The notes beneath the pieces are model-generated. The model worked only from the letters and a program-made list of their open reading frames with translations, was not told the DNA's origin and searched no databases. Made by a program: the position numbers and the translations under genes. A stretch of 64,000 bases of DNA, taken from the NCBI GenBank assembly GCA_025358295.1, contig JANYJY010000041.1, positions 1 to 64,000 of the forward strand. Reading direction: 5' to 3'. The DNA is from Gammaproteobacteria bacterium (GTDB lineage: Bacteria; Pseudomonadota; Gammaproteobacteria; Steroidobacterales; Steroidobacteraceae). Below are positions 54,484 to 61,835 of the stretch, in pieces; within the stretch, counting starts at the first letter, position 1; every line of letters begins with the position of its first letter.

Positions 54484-56090
54484 GCCCTTTCTCCCTGCGC
54501 GACGGCGCGGCGATGCAGTCTCGCGACCGCATCGAGCGCCGACGTCACGGCGCCTTCCTGCCAGCCGCCGATGAACGAGGCGTGTTCGCCCGCCAGAGCA
54601 ATGCGTTCGTCGACCGCACACAAATCGTCGTAGTGCTTGGCGCGGGCATCCTCGGTCCACAGCCCGAAGCAGCCCATGCTGAACGGGGCGCGATGCCAGG
54701 CAACCGCGACGCCGTTGTCGAACTCGCCGTGATATTGAGGGTGTATCTGGCTGCCGTATTCCAGGGCCTTGCGCACGCGTTCATCCGGCGTCATGGCGGT
54801 GAAGTCCATGGCGTTGATGCCGAAAATGTACGCACCCAGCAGGACTCCCTTCCCGGCGCCGTGAAATCCGGTGCTGGGATATGAGATGACGGTAATGGGT
54901 AAGTCGGTGTAACTGACGCCGCCATAGATATGATCGTCCTCTTCCCAGAATCTGCGTTTGAACTGCAGGCCTACCTTGACCGAGGAAACGTATGGAACCG
55001 CGGAAATCGCCGCCGCCATAGTCGGTCCGACATTCATGGGAATCTGCGCCAGAATGGGCAGCGGAATGGTGCACAAACACCAATCTGCTCGGGCCTGCAG
55101 CGAGGTTCCTGGCTTGCTCATGTCCTCATAGGTCACGTTGACGTTCCGATCGTCCTGACGGATCTCCGTGACCTTGGCGTTGTAGCGAATCAGCGGACCC
55201 AATTCGCGACCGAACGCTTCGCCGATCCTACCCATGCCCCCCACCGGCTGGAACAAGGTAGGCTGCATATCGAATCTGTCGCCGGCGGATATACCCGACC
55301 AAAGCTTGGAATCCAACATATCGGTCAGGCCGATGGGCACTGAGGCGATAGGTCGGCCGTTCAAGCCGCCGCCGGGTTCCTTCTGAAAGCCGCGCCGATC
55401 GCTGCCCGCACGATTCGCGACATAGGCATTGGACTTGTCCAATGCCCCCCACTCGCGCAGGGATTCGTATAATTTTTCCTGATCTTCCTTGCTCACCGAC
55501 GCATCGAGGGCGCTTTGCCGCGTGGCCTTGGACAGCAACTCGGCCACATGACCTTGATAGTCCGCCTTGATCTCGCGATAGCGCTGGGGTTTGCCGCCGA
55601 ATGCTCGGCTGCTATGCAGGTAGGCGTTGTAGTTCACCTGCACGAATGGTTCGAGCGGTACGCCGAGACGCTTGCAATAATGCAGCATGGCGCGGTGATG
55701 ATAAGGAATGCGCCACGGTCCGGGGTTCAGGTACAAGTCTTTGTCGAAACGGCACTCCTGCGTGAGTCCACCGAGCTCCGTGATACGGTCGCCGCCGCGC
55801 ACCGTCCAGTTGCGTCCCCCCGCGCGGCCGTTGAATTCCAAGATCTGCACCCGATACCCGGCATTGCGCAATTCGTAGGCCGCGCACATGCCGGCCAAAC
55901 CCGCACCGAGAATCAACACGGACGCACCCTTGGGCGCACTTTGCAGGTCGACCGGTCCTAGGTACGGGGACTCGGCCGCAAGCCCCAAGCTGCTCATGGC
56001 CTGGTACATGGCAGATCCGCCGGCGGTGATGCCGATCATCCGCAGCAATTCGCGCCGCGTGGGCGAGGGCGCTTCGAAATCTTCCTGCAT
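54480..56090 (-). CDS. Flavin amine oxidase with Tat-like leader
   Basis: A 536-residue FAD enzyme of the monoamine/L-amino-acid oxidase family. The N-terminus has TRRELLRMIGITAGG (about 10-26), a twin-arginine-type leader. VLILGAGLAGMCAAYEL binds FAD, and FNGRAGGRNWTVR and the C-terminal LAGEHASFIGGWQEGAV complete the family pattern. The ATG at 56090 has GAGGTGG upstream; the longer open frame to 56264 lacks a site. It would oxidise a primary or secondary amine to an imine in the periplasm, with the cytochrome next door as acceptor and RidA hydrolysing the imine. The amine is unknown. Confidence 0.87.
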   Translation of the reverse strand: MQEDFEAPSPTRRELLRMIGITAGGSAMYQAMSSLGLAAESPYLGPVDLQSAPKGASVLILGAGLAGMCAAYELRNAGYRVQILEFNGRAGGRNWTVRGGDRITELGGLTQECRFDKDLYLNPGPWRIPYHHRAMLHYCKRLGVPLEPFVQVNYNAYLHSSRAFGGKPQRYREIKADYQGHVAELLSKATRQSALDASVSKEDQEKLYESLREWGALDKSNAYVANRAGSDRRGFQKEPGGGLNGRPIASVPIGLTDMLDSKLWSGISAGDRFDMQPTLFQPVGGMGRIGEAFGRELGPLIRYNAKVTEIRQDDRNVNVTYEDMSKPGTSLQARADWCLCTIPLPILAQIPMNVGPTMAAAISAVPYVSSVKVGLQFKRRFWEEDDHIYGGVSYTDLPITVISYPSTGFHGAGKGVLLGAYIFGINAMDFTAMTPDERVRKALEYGSQIHPQYHGEFDNGVAVAWHRAPFSMGCFGLWTEDARAKHYDDLCAVDERIALAGEHASFIGGWQEGAVTSALDAVARLHRRAVAQGERA

Positions 56091-56111
56091 GGCCACCTCA
56101 ATAACGAAGAA

Positions 56112-56150
56112 GGGCCCGCGATCGGGCCCCGTCCGTGCGCGATACGCACG
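56112..56150. promoter_or_regulatory. Tandem hairpins in the leader of the amine oxidase operon
   Basis: Two adjacent inverted repeats: GGGCCC-GCGATC-GGGCCC (56112-56129) and CGTGCG-CGATA-CGCACG (56134-56150). Read on the minus strand they lie 20-60 bases before the amine oxidase ATG, and the GC-rich one is followed by a pyrimidine-rich TTCTTCGTTATT. They could act as an attenuator or mRNA stabiliser. Confidence 0.45.
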
Positions 56151-56264
56151 CGAGTCCTCTCTTATCACACGAAGCAGGGCTGCAGGCAAGGCGGCGGCGC
56201 TGCTACCGCGCACGGCGGCCGAGGGGGGGCGGCAGGCACATGCGCAAGAGCAAATCTGCCGCAA

Positions 56265-56300
56265 TTTTGCTTTTTATATTATACTCGTAACATTACAAAG
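56265..56300. promoter_or_regulatory. AT-rich divergent promoter region
   Basis: A short AT-rich patch in GC-rich DNA between the divergent amine oxidase and carnitine dehydrogenase genes. It has TATACT at 56280-56285 for the plus strand and TATAAT at 56283 to 56278 for the minus strand, plus a small dyad GTAACATTAC (56287-56296). No clear -35 was found for either. Confidence 0.4.
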
Positions 56301-56327
56301 ATCACGGCGTTTGCGAGGGTGACAATC

Positions 56328-57812
56328 ATGCGGAAAGTGACGACTCTAGGGCTGCTTGGAACGGGCGTGATCGGCGGCGGATGGGCTGCGCGGGCGCTGC
56401 ATTTCGGCATCGATGTCATCGCGGCGGACGTCAAGCCGGAAATGGAAGAATGGATACGCGGCGCCGTGGCCAACGCCGAGCCTGCGTTGTCGCGTTTGAC
56501 TTCTGCGCCTCTGCCGCCCAAGGGCAAACTCTCGTTCACCACCGACCTGCGGGAAATGGCGCAGCGCGCCGATTTCATCCAGGAGAATATTCCCGAACAA
56601 CTGCCGCTGAAGCAGCGCATGCTCGCGGAAGTCAGCCGGCATGCCGCGGCCGATGTCATCATTGCGTCCAGCACCTCGGGGCTCACGCCGACCGACCTGC
56701 AGCGCGATATGGTTGCCCCCGAGCGCTTCTGTGTCGCGCATCCATTCAATCCCGTCTACCTGCTGCCATTGGTTGAATTGGTGGGGGGGGAGAAGACTGC
56801 GCAGAGCACCATCGATGCGTCGGCGAAGTTCTTTAAGTACATCGGCATGCATCCTCTGCATGTGCGGCGTGAGGTGCCGGGGCATTTGACCGATCGCCTG
56901 CAGGAAGCGCTGTGGCGCGAAATTCTTCATTTGGTCAACGACGGCGTGGCGACCACCGGCGAATTGGATGAATCCATCATTTACGGACCCGGGCTGCGTT
57001 GGGCGGCGATGGGCACGAACCTCATCTATCACCTGGCGGGCGGCGAGAGCGGAATGCGGCATATGCTGGCGCAATTCGGTCCCTGCCTTAAGTGGCCGTG
57101 GACCAAGCTCGAAGCACCCGAACTGACGGACGCCCTGATCGATCGCATGGTCGAAGGCACCCAGGCGCAGGCCGCGGGCCGGTCGATTCGAGAACTCGAA
57201 CGCCTGCGCGACGATTACTTGGTGGCGATCCAGCAGGTGCTGCGACAGTACAACATTGGCGCCGGGTCAACTCTGCGCGCACTGGAAGAGCGGCTTCACC
57301 AGGATGCGACCCGCACCCAGGCCGCGCAGCCCGCTACGGGAGGCAAGCCGTTGCGGCTCATGGACACGGTGGTGCGGTCCGAATGGGTGGACTACAACCG
57401 CCACATGTCCGATTTCCGCTATGGACAGGTTTTTGGCGACGCGATAGATGCCATCTTTCGCCAGGCGGGAGTCGACGAAACCTATCGTGCGAGCGGGCGC
57501 ATGTACTACACCGTCGAGAACCACATTCGGCACCTCGGTGAGGCGAAGGCAGGTGAGTCGCTGTACGTCACGGCGCAGGTGCTTGCGGTCGATGACAAGC
57601 GCCTGCATGTGTTTCAGAGCATGCATCGCGGCCGCGACGACAAACAAATCGCGACCGCGGAGCAAATGTATCTGCACGTGGACAGCGCCGCAGCCAAGGC
57701 GACGACCGTCGATCCGCAGGTTCGCGCCAAGTTCGACGCAATATTGAGCGCTCAAGCCGGTCTGCCGAAACCGCCCGAGGCAGGTCGGGCGGTCGGGCGC
57801 GCGCAGCAGTAG
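56328..57812 (+). CDS. L-carnitine dehydrogenase-thioesterase fusion
   Basis: A 494-residue two-domain protein. Residues 1 to about 320 are a 3-hydroxyacyl-CoA-dehydrogenase-like enzyme: NAD motif GLLGTGVIGGGW (8-19) and the catalytic histidine in AHPFNPVYLLPLVE. Residues about 345-480 are a hot-dog thioesterase (EWVDYNRHMSDFRYGQVF). This pairing is known for L-carnitine 3-dehydrogenases, which oxidise carnitine to 3-dehydrocarnitine; the second domain is thought to act on betainyl-CoA. The ATG at 56328 is nine bases from GAGG; GTG at 56319 is less likely. A run of eight G (56783-56790) lies in the conserved LVGG codons and the frame is intact. A BetI-like regulator follows. Confidence 0.88.
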   Translation: MRKVTTLGLLGTGVIGGGWAARALHFGIDVIAADVKPEMEEWIRGAVANAEPALSRLTSAPLPPKGKLSFTTDLREMAQRADFIQENIPEQLPLKQRMLAEVSRHAAADVIIASSTSGLTPTDLQRDMVAPERFCVAHPFNPVYLLPLVELVGGEKTAQSTIDASAKFFKYIGMHPLHVRREVPGHLTDRLQEALWREILHLVNDGVATTGELDESIIYGPGLRWAAMGTNLIYHLAGGESGMRHMLAQFGPCLKWPWTKLEAPELTDALIDRMVEGTQAQAAGRSIRELERLRDDYLVAIQQVLRQYNIGAGSTLRALEERLHQDATRTQAAQPATGGKPLRLMDTVVRSEWVDYNRHMSDFRYGQVFGDAIDAIFRQAGVDETYRASGRMYYTVENHIRHLGEAKAGESLYVTAQVLAVDDKRLHVFQSMHRGRDDKQIATAEQMYLHVDSAAAKATTVDPQVRAKFDAILSAQAGLPKPPEAGRAVGRAQQ

Positions 57813-57837
57813 CGCTCTCACCGGTACTCATCACGCC

Positions 57838-58452
57838 ATGCCGAAGATCGTCGACCACGCCGCGCGCCGCGATGAAATCGCCCAGGTGGCCTGCCGGGTG
57901 GTGGCGAATTACGGCTTCGAGCAGGCTACGGTGGCGCGCATTGCGCGGGCGGCCGGCTATACCACCGGCATGGTTGCGCACTATTACGAGTCGAAGCAGG
58001 AAATAATCCTGGCTGCGCTGCGCTTGATGTTGTTGCGTATAGAAGAGCGGCTCACGCGCGAACGCGAGCGCGATGAGGCGAATCTGTTGGAGGCGCTGTC
58101 CGAGGCGCTGGCCATCGACTCGCAGCGATTTACCGAATGCGCTTTTTGGATGGCCTTCTGGGGGCAGGTATCAGCGGACAAGAAACTCAAGCGGCTCAAT
58201 GCCTGGGTGCACCGTGAATACATGCGCCTATTCGAGCGTTGTTTTTCCGAGTACTGGTCCGAATGGTCGGCTTGGCCGCAAGCGACTCGGGACCAAGTAC
58301 TGAGATCAGTGGTGACCTTCATGAACGGCTTGACGGCAAGCGCCGTCACCAGTCCGCGCGACTGGCCCGCGGACATGCAAGTGGAGCAACTGCGGCTGCA
58401 GTTGGATCTCTTGCGTCAATGGGCCGGCAAGCGCGCGACGAAGTCTAGATGA
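57838..58452 (+). CDS. TetR-family regulator, BetI-like
   Basis: A 204-residue repressor. The helix-turn-helix is ATVARIARAAGYTTGMVAHYYESK, and the ligand domain has ECAFWMAFWGQ as in BetI. BetI senses choline; here the neighbours suggest carnitine or a related betaine. The ATG at 57838 lies 25 bases after the carnitine dehydrogenase gene, on the same strand. It is the same TetR type as the N-terminal half of the fusion regulator at 40695 but has no extra domain. Confidence 0.88.
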   Translation: MPKIVDHAARRDEIAQVACRVVANYGFEQATVARIARAAGYTTGMVAHYYESKQEIILAALRLMLLRIEERLTRERERDEANLLEALSEALAIDSQRFTECAFWMAFWGQVSADKKLKRLNAWVHREYMRLFERCFSEYWSEWSAWPQATRDQVLRSVVTFMNGLTASAVTSPRDWPADMQVEQLRLQLDLLRQWAGKRATKSR

Positions 58453-58485
58453 ACCGGAAATTGGCTGCGGAATAGGGGACCGATC

Positions 58486-59649
58486 ATGGATTTTTCGCTC
58501 AATGATGAACAACATATGGTCGTCAAGACGACCCGGGATTTCGTGATCAATGAGCTCTATCCGCATGAGCAAGAGGTCGAAGAGACCGGCGTGCTGCGCG
58601 AGGATCTGCATCGGGAGCTGAAGGCGAAGGCGATCGACGCCGGCCTCTACGCTGCCAACATGCCGGTGGACGTGGGCGGCGCAGGCCTGGATACGGTTAC
58701 CTGGGTGCTGTACGAGAAGGAGTTGGGCCGCACCAGCTACGCGCTGCACTATTCCTGTGTCGGCCGCCCGTCGAATATTTTGCTGGCTTGCGAGGGCGAG
58801 CAAAGAGAGCGGTACCTGCTGCCGACAGTGCGGGGCGATCGAGTGGAATGCCTGGCCATGACCGAGCCGGGAGCCGGTTCGGACCTTCGCGGCATGAAGA
58901 CCACGGCGGTGGCGAACGGCGGCGATTTCGTCATCAACGGTACCAAACATTTCATCAGCCACGCCGACCATTCTGACTACGTCATTTTGTTTGCGGCGAC
59001 GGGCGAGGAAACGACTTCGCACGGTACCCGCAAAAAGATGACGGCATTTCTGATCGACATGGGGCATGCGGGCTTCGAAGTGCGGAGCGGCTACAAGAAC
59101 GTGTCGCATCGCGGCTATACCAACAGCATTCTCGAATTTAACAATTGTCGCGTACCGAAGTCCGCGATTCTCGGTGAGCTGCACCGAGGCTTCGATGTGG
59201 CGAATACCTGGCTGGGCGCCACGCGATTGCAGGTGGCTGCCACTTGCCTGGGGCGTGCCGAGCGGGCGCTCGAGTTGTCCAAGCAGTGGGCGGTGGATCG
59301 GGTGCAATTCGGCCAGCAAATCGGCAAATTTCAAGGCGTGAGTTTCAAGCTGGCCGACATGGCGGTGGAGTTGCGCGCCGCGGAATTGCTGACGCTGGAA
59401 GCTGCCTGGAAGCGCGATCAAAAAATCGACACCGACATGGATATGGCCATGGCGAAGGTCAAGTCCAGCGAAATGCTGGCGATGGTCGCGGATGAAGCCT
59501 TGCAAATTCACGGTGGCATGGGACTCATGAGCGACCTGCCGCTGGAGCGAATTTGGCGCGATGCGCGCATCGAACGCATCTGGGACGGCACCAGCGAAGT
59601 TCAGCGCCATATTATTTCACGCAGCCTATTGAGACCGCTAGGCGGCTAA
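58486..59649 (+). CDS. Acyl-CoA dehydrogenase with Asp at the usual catalytic Glu
   Basis: A 387-residue FAD enzyme. AMTEPGAGSDLRG and the C-terminal IERIWDGTSEVQRHII are family segments. In most relatives the latter reads YEGT with a glutamate base; here it is Asp367. I also see no glutamate at the alternative helix G position (LGATRLQVA). The W-D-G-T form may mark a subfamily rather than a dead enzyme. The ATG at 58486 follows AGGGG. It lies 33 bases after the BetI-like gene and may oxidise a betainyl- or other acyl-CoA. Confidence 0.88.
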   Translation: MDFSLNDEQHMVVKTTRDFVINELYPHEQEVEETGVLREDLHRELKAKAIDAGLYAANMPVDVGGAGLDTVTWVLYEKELGRTSYALHYSCVGRPSNILLACEGEQRERYLLPTVRGDRVECLAMTEPGAGSDLRGMKTTAVANGGDFVINGTKHFISHADHSDYVILFAATGEETTSHGTRKKMTAFLIDMGHAGFEVRSGYKNVSHRGYTNSILEFNNCRVPKSAILGELHRGFDVANTWLGATRLQVAATCLGRAERALELSKQWAVDRVQFGQQIGKFQGVSFKLADMAVELRAAELLTLEAAWKRDQKIDTDMDMAMAKVKSSEMLAMVADEALQIHGGMGLMSDLPLERIWRDARIERIWDGTSEVQRHIISRSLLRPLGG

Positions 59650-59844
59650 TCCGGCGATAAAACCTCGTAAGCCACGCATCATTTAACATCATGCAGGATA
59701 AGCCGACATATGCGCGCGAATCTTCAGCGGCGTCCTACATACTCCCCGGGACCGCGGCTTGATAATGGCGCTATAGCCCCGCTGTACACCCATCTGATGG
59801 ATGTGCGTTAGGACTTGGGGGATAAAACAAAGGTGGGTTGACAC

Positions 59845-60381
59845 ATGATCGACACCGAAGTGGTTCGATTGCGACGATTGCGTAATGTGGTGCTGAGAAC
59901 TCGTGCGATTGCGGTGGCTTTGGATTCCGATCCGTCGCAGCGCAATTCGGTGTTCTCGCGCAGCGCCGTGAGCTGCTGGAGGATCGCTTGCACGATCTCC
60001 GGCCGGCTCCGTGCCCATCCCTATCTCGCGTATCAGCGCGGACCCAGCAATGTGCGCGGTGCGTGCGATCGAGTGGTCGCGAGTCTAACGAGCGACTTTG
60101 CGAAATATCGCGGCCATGGCACGCAGTTGTTGTTCGCCGAATTGCAGCGTGTGGCCCATGAGTTGGAAGATGCTCGCTCGCTGACTTGGTCCGTGGACTT
60201 TAGCGCGACTTTGGGTCGAGCGCAGACGCGCTTGCAGCGACTGATGCGGGAAGTGGATGACGGCGCGCATCATGAAACCGGATCTCGCGTGTGGACTTCT
60301 CGACGAGCGGCGGGCGGGCCGGTCGCCGCACGTGCCGAGGCAGAGGGCGTTCGCACGGATTGGCCTTTTCTGGCGTTTTGA
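59845..60381 (+). CDS. Hypothetical arginine-rich protein
   Basis: A 178-residue open frame that I do not recognise. The ATG at 59845 has GGTGGG about nine bases upstream. The product is basic (many arginines), has no signal peptide or membrane helix, and a central helical part (about 75-140) with ELQRVAHELEDARSL and RAQTRLQRLMREV could be a coiled coil. Codon use is less typical than that of the neighbours, so it may be a spurious frame. The 195 bases before it hold nothing I can identify. Confidence 0.4.
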   Translation: MIDTEVVRLRRLRNVVLRTRAIAVALDSDPSQRNSVFSRSAVSCWRIACTISGRLRAHPYLAYQRGPSNVRGACDRVVASLTSDFAKYRGHGTQLLFAELQRVAHELEDARSLTWSVDFSATLGRAQTRLQRLMREVDDGAHHETGSRVWTSRRAAGGPVAARAEAEGVRTDWPFLAF

Positions 60382-60710
60382 TGCATCGCGGCAAGCGGCC
60401 GCGCTGATGCGCGGCGTCTGATTTCTCCTACAGCAAGCGCCAACGATCGCTGATCGCCAGAACCGGAATAGGGCGGGATACTCCATGACACGTTAAGTCA
60501 AGTGATGAAGGATGCCCCGATGCGCACTGAAACCGTTCCCACGCCTTCGAATCCCGAGAGGCCACCGTTGGCGCCCTACGATCCGCCTGAACCTGCACCG
60601 CAGGCCAAGGCATGGCACAGGGCTCTTAAGGTTATAGCTTGCGTTCCACCGCCCCCCCGTGGCCAAATAAGCCTGCGCAACGCGCGCAGAGTCAAATGGT
60701 GGTAGCTGCC
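60382..60710. other. 329-base stretch without a confident gene
   Basis: Contains one short plus-strand frame (60502-60705, 67 codons) whose product is proline-rich and unlike any family I know; I do not call it. No clear promoter, terminator or repeat was seen. It may hold the promoter of the small gene at 60711. Confidence 0.4.
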
Positions 60711-61040
60711 ATGGACAAAAAGCGAGAGATAGCCATCGGTATCGCTCTTCAAACCCGGGTGCTGAAGACCTGCCCGATTCACGATCATTGGTTTTGCGAG
60801 AACGATGAACTTATCGACGATGAGGATATATCGCGCGCGTACTCGGTGGCCGTCGAACTGGTTCGCCAGCACGAGATGTATGCGGAAGAATTTCACCACG
60901 ATCCGCACGCATTGACGGAGCTGCTGACGCAAATCATCTCGACGGCGCCCGACCACTGCCCCGACTGCAGATCGACGAGGACCCCGTCCGCGCCGGGCCG
61001 CGGCCGTTACCCTGAGCGCCGCGCGGTGCCTAGAACTTGA
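60711..61040 (+). CDS. Small conserved-looking hypothetical with Cys/His pairs
   Basis: A 109-residue protein. Near the N-terminus is CPIHDHWFC and near residue 84 CPDC, giving a CxxH...CxxC set that could bind zinc. The middle is acidic and helical (DEDISRAYSVAVELV, ALTELLTQIISTAP). It resembles small uncharacterised proteobacterial proteins with a CPxH start and CPxC end, from memory only. The ATG at 60711 is chosen; the frame is open 72 bases further upstream. The last 25 residues are basic and disordered. It is convergent with the crotonase gene. Confidence 0.55.
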   Translation: MDKKREIAIGIALQTRVLKTCPIHDHWFCENDELIDDEDISRAYSVAVELVRQHEMYAEEFHHDPHALTELLTQIISTAPDHCPDCRSTRTPSAPGRGRYPERRAVPRT

Positions 61041-61046
61041 TCAGCC

Positions 61047-61823
61047 TTAACGGCCGGTCCAATTCGGTTTGCGCTTTTCGCTGAAAGCGCGAGTGCCTTC
61101 CTTCAGATCCTCGGAGCGAATGACTTTCTGCACGGCGTCGAGTGAATCGTGCAGTTCAAATGCCTCGTGCTCAGGCACCATTTCCGTGTGCCGCAGCAGT
61201 TGCTTGATTGCAGGGAAGAGCAGCGGCGGTCCGGCGACCAGCTGCTGAGCAATCTCCCGCGCCTTCTTCATGCCTTCCCCCTTGGGCACGACATGATTCG
61301 CCAGGCCCCAATGCTTGGCTTCGGCGGCGTCCATCCAACGCCCGGTTAGCAAGAACTCCACGGCAACATGGTAGGGGATTCGCCGCCGCAGCTTGATGGT
61401 GCCAGCGTCCGCCAGCACACCGACGTTGATTTCGGGCAGCGCAAACTTCGCGTGCTCCTCCATCACAATGATGTCGGTGCCCAGCACGACCTCGAAGCCG
61501 CCGCCGCAGGCGATGCCGTTGACGGCTGCAATAATGGGCTTGTTGAGATTTCGCGGATAATTAAATCCGGCAAAGCCGCCCACGCCCCAGTCAGAATCGG
61601 ATTCTTCGCCGGCCGCGGCGCCCTTGAGGTCCCAGCCGGGAGAGAAAAAGCGCTCGCCCGCGCCGGTGATGATGGCGACTCGCAGGCTCAGGTCGTCGCG
61701 AAACGACGTAACGATCTGATTCAGCCTGCGGCTGGCGGTCAGATCAATGGCGTTCGCCTTGGGACGATCGATGGTTATCTCGAGAACGGCACCGTCTTTG
61801 ACGGTTTTGACTCCATCCGACAT
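61047..61823 (-). CDS. Crotonase-family hydratase, CaiD-like (carnitinyl-CoA dehydratase type)
   Basis: A 258-residue enoyl-CoA hydratase. From memory it is close to carnitinyl-CoA dehydratase CaiD: DRPKANAID, LRVAIITGAGE.FFS.GWDLK, AAVNG...GGGFE, FALPE and a final EKR.P.W.GR. The two catalytic glutamates are Glu111 and Glu131. It would interconvert carnitinyl-CoA and crotonobetainyl-CoA, or act on a related betainyl thioester. The ATG at 61823 is the natural start. The acyl-CoA synthetase gene ends 12 bases upstream on the same strand. Confidence 0.88.
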   Translation of the reverse strand: MSDGVKTVKDGAVLEITIDRPKANAIDLTASRRLNQIVTSFRDDLSLRVAIITGAGERFFSPGWDLKGAAAGEESDSDWGVGGFAGFNYPRNLNKPIIAAVNGIACGGGFEVVLGTDIIVMEEHAKFALPEINVGVLADAGTIKLRRRIPYHVAVEFLLTGRWMDAAEAKHWGLANHVVPKGEGMKKAREIAQQLVAGPPLLFPAIKQLLRHTEMVPEHEAFELHDSLDAVQKVIRSEDLKEGTRAFSEKRKPNWTGR

Positions 61824-61835
61824 ATCAGCACTCCT

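Noticed and set aside
56783-56790. Run of eight G inside the carnitine dehydrogenase gene as a possible phase-variation tract
   Set aside because: It encodes the conserved LVGG segment, the frame is intact, and a single G8 in GC-rich DNA is weak evidence for contingency control.
60085-60486. Minus-strand ORF of 133 codons opposite the hypothetical gene at 59845
   Set aside because: Arginine- and serine-rich with no recognisable pattern; most likely the shadow of the plus-strand frame.
60502-60705. 67-codon proline-rich ORF
   Set aside because: No recognisable family, weak start context, and it overlaps the upstream end of a better small gene.
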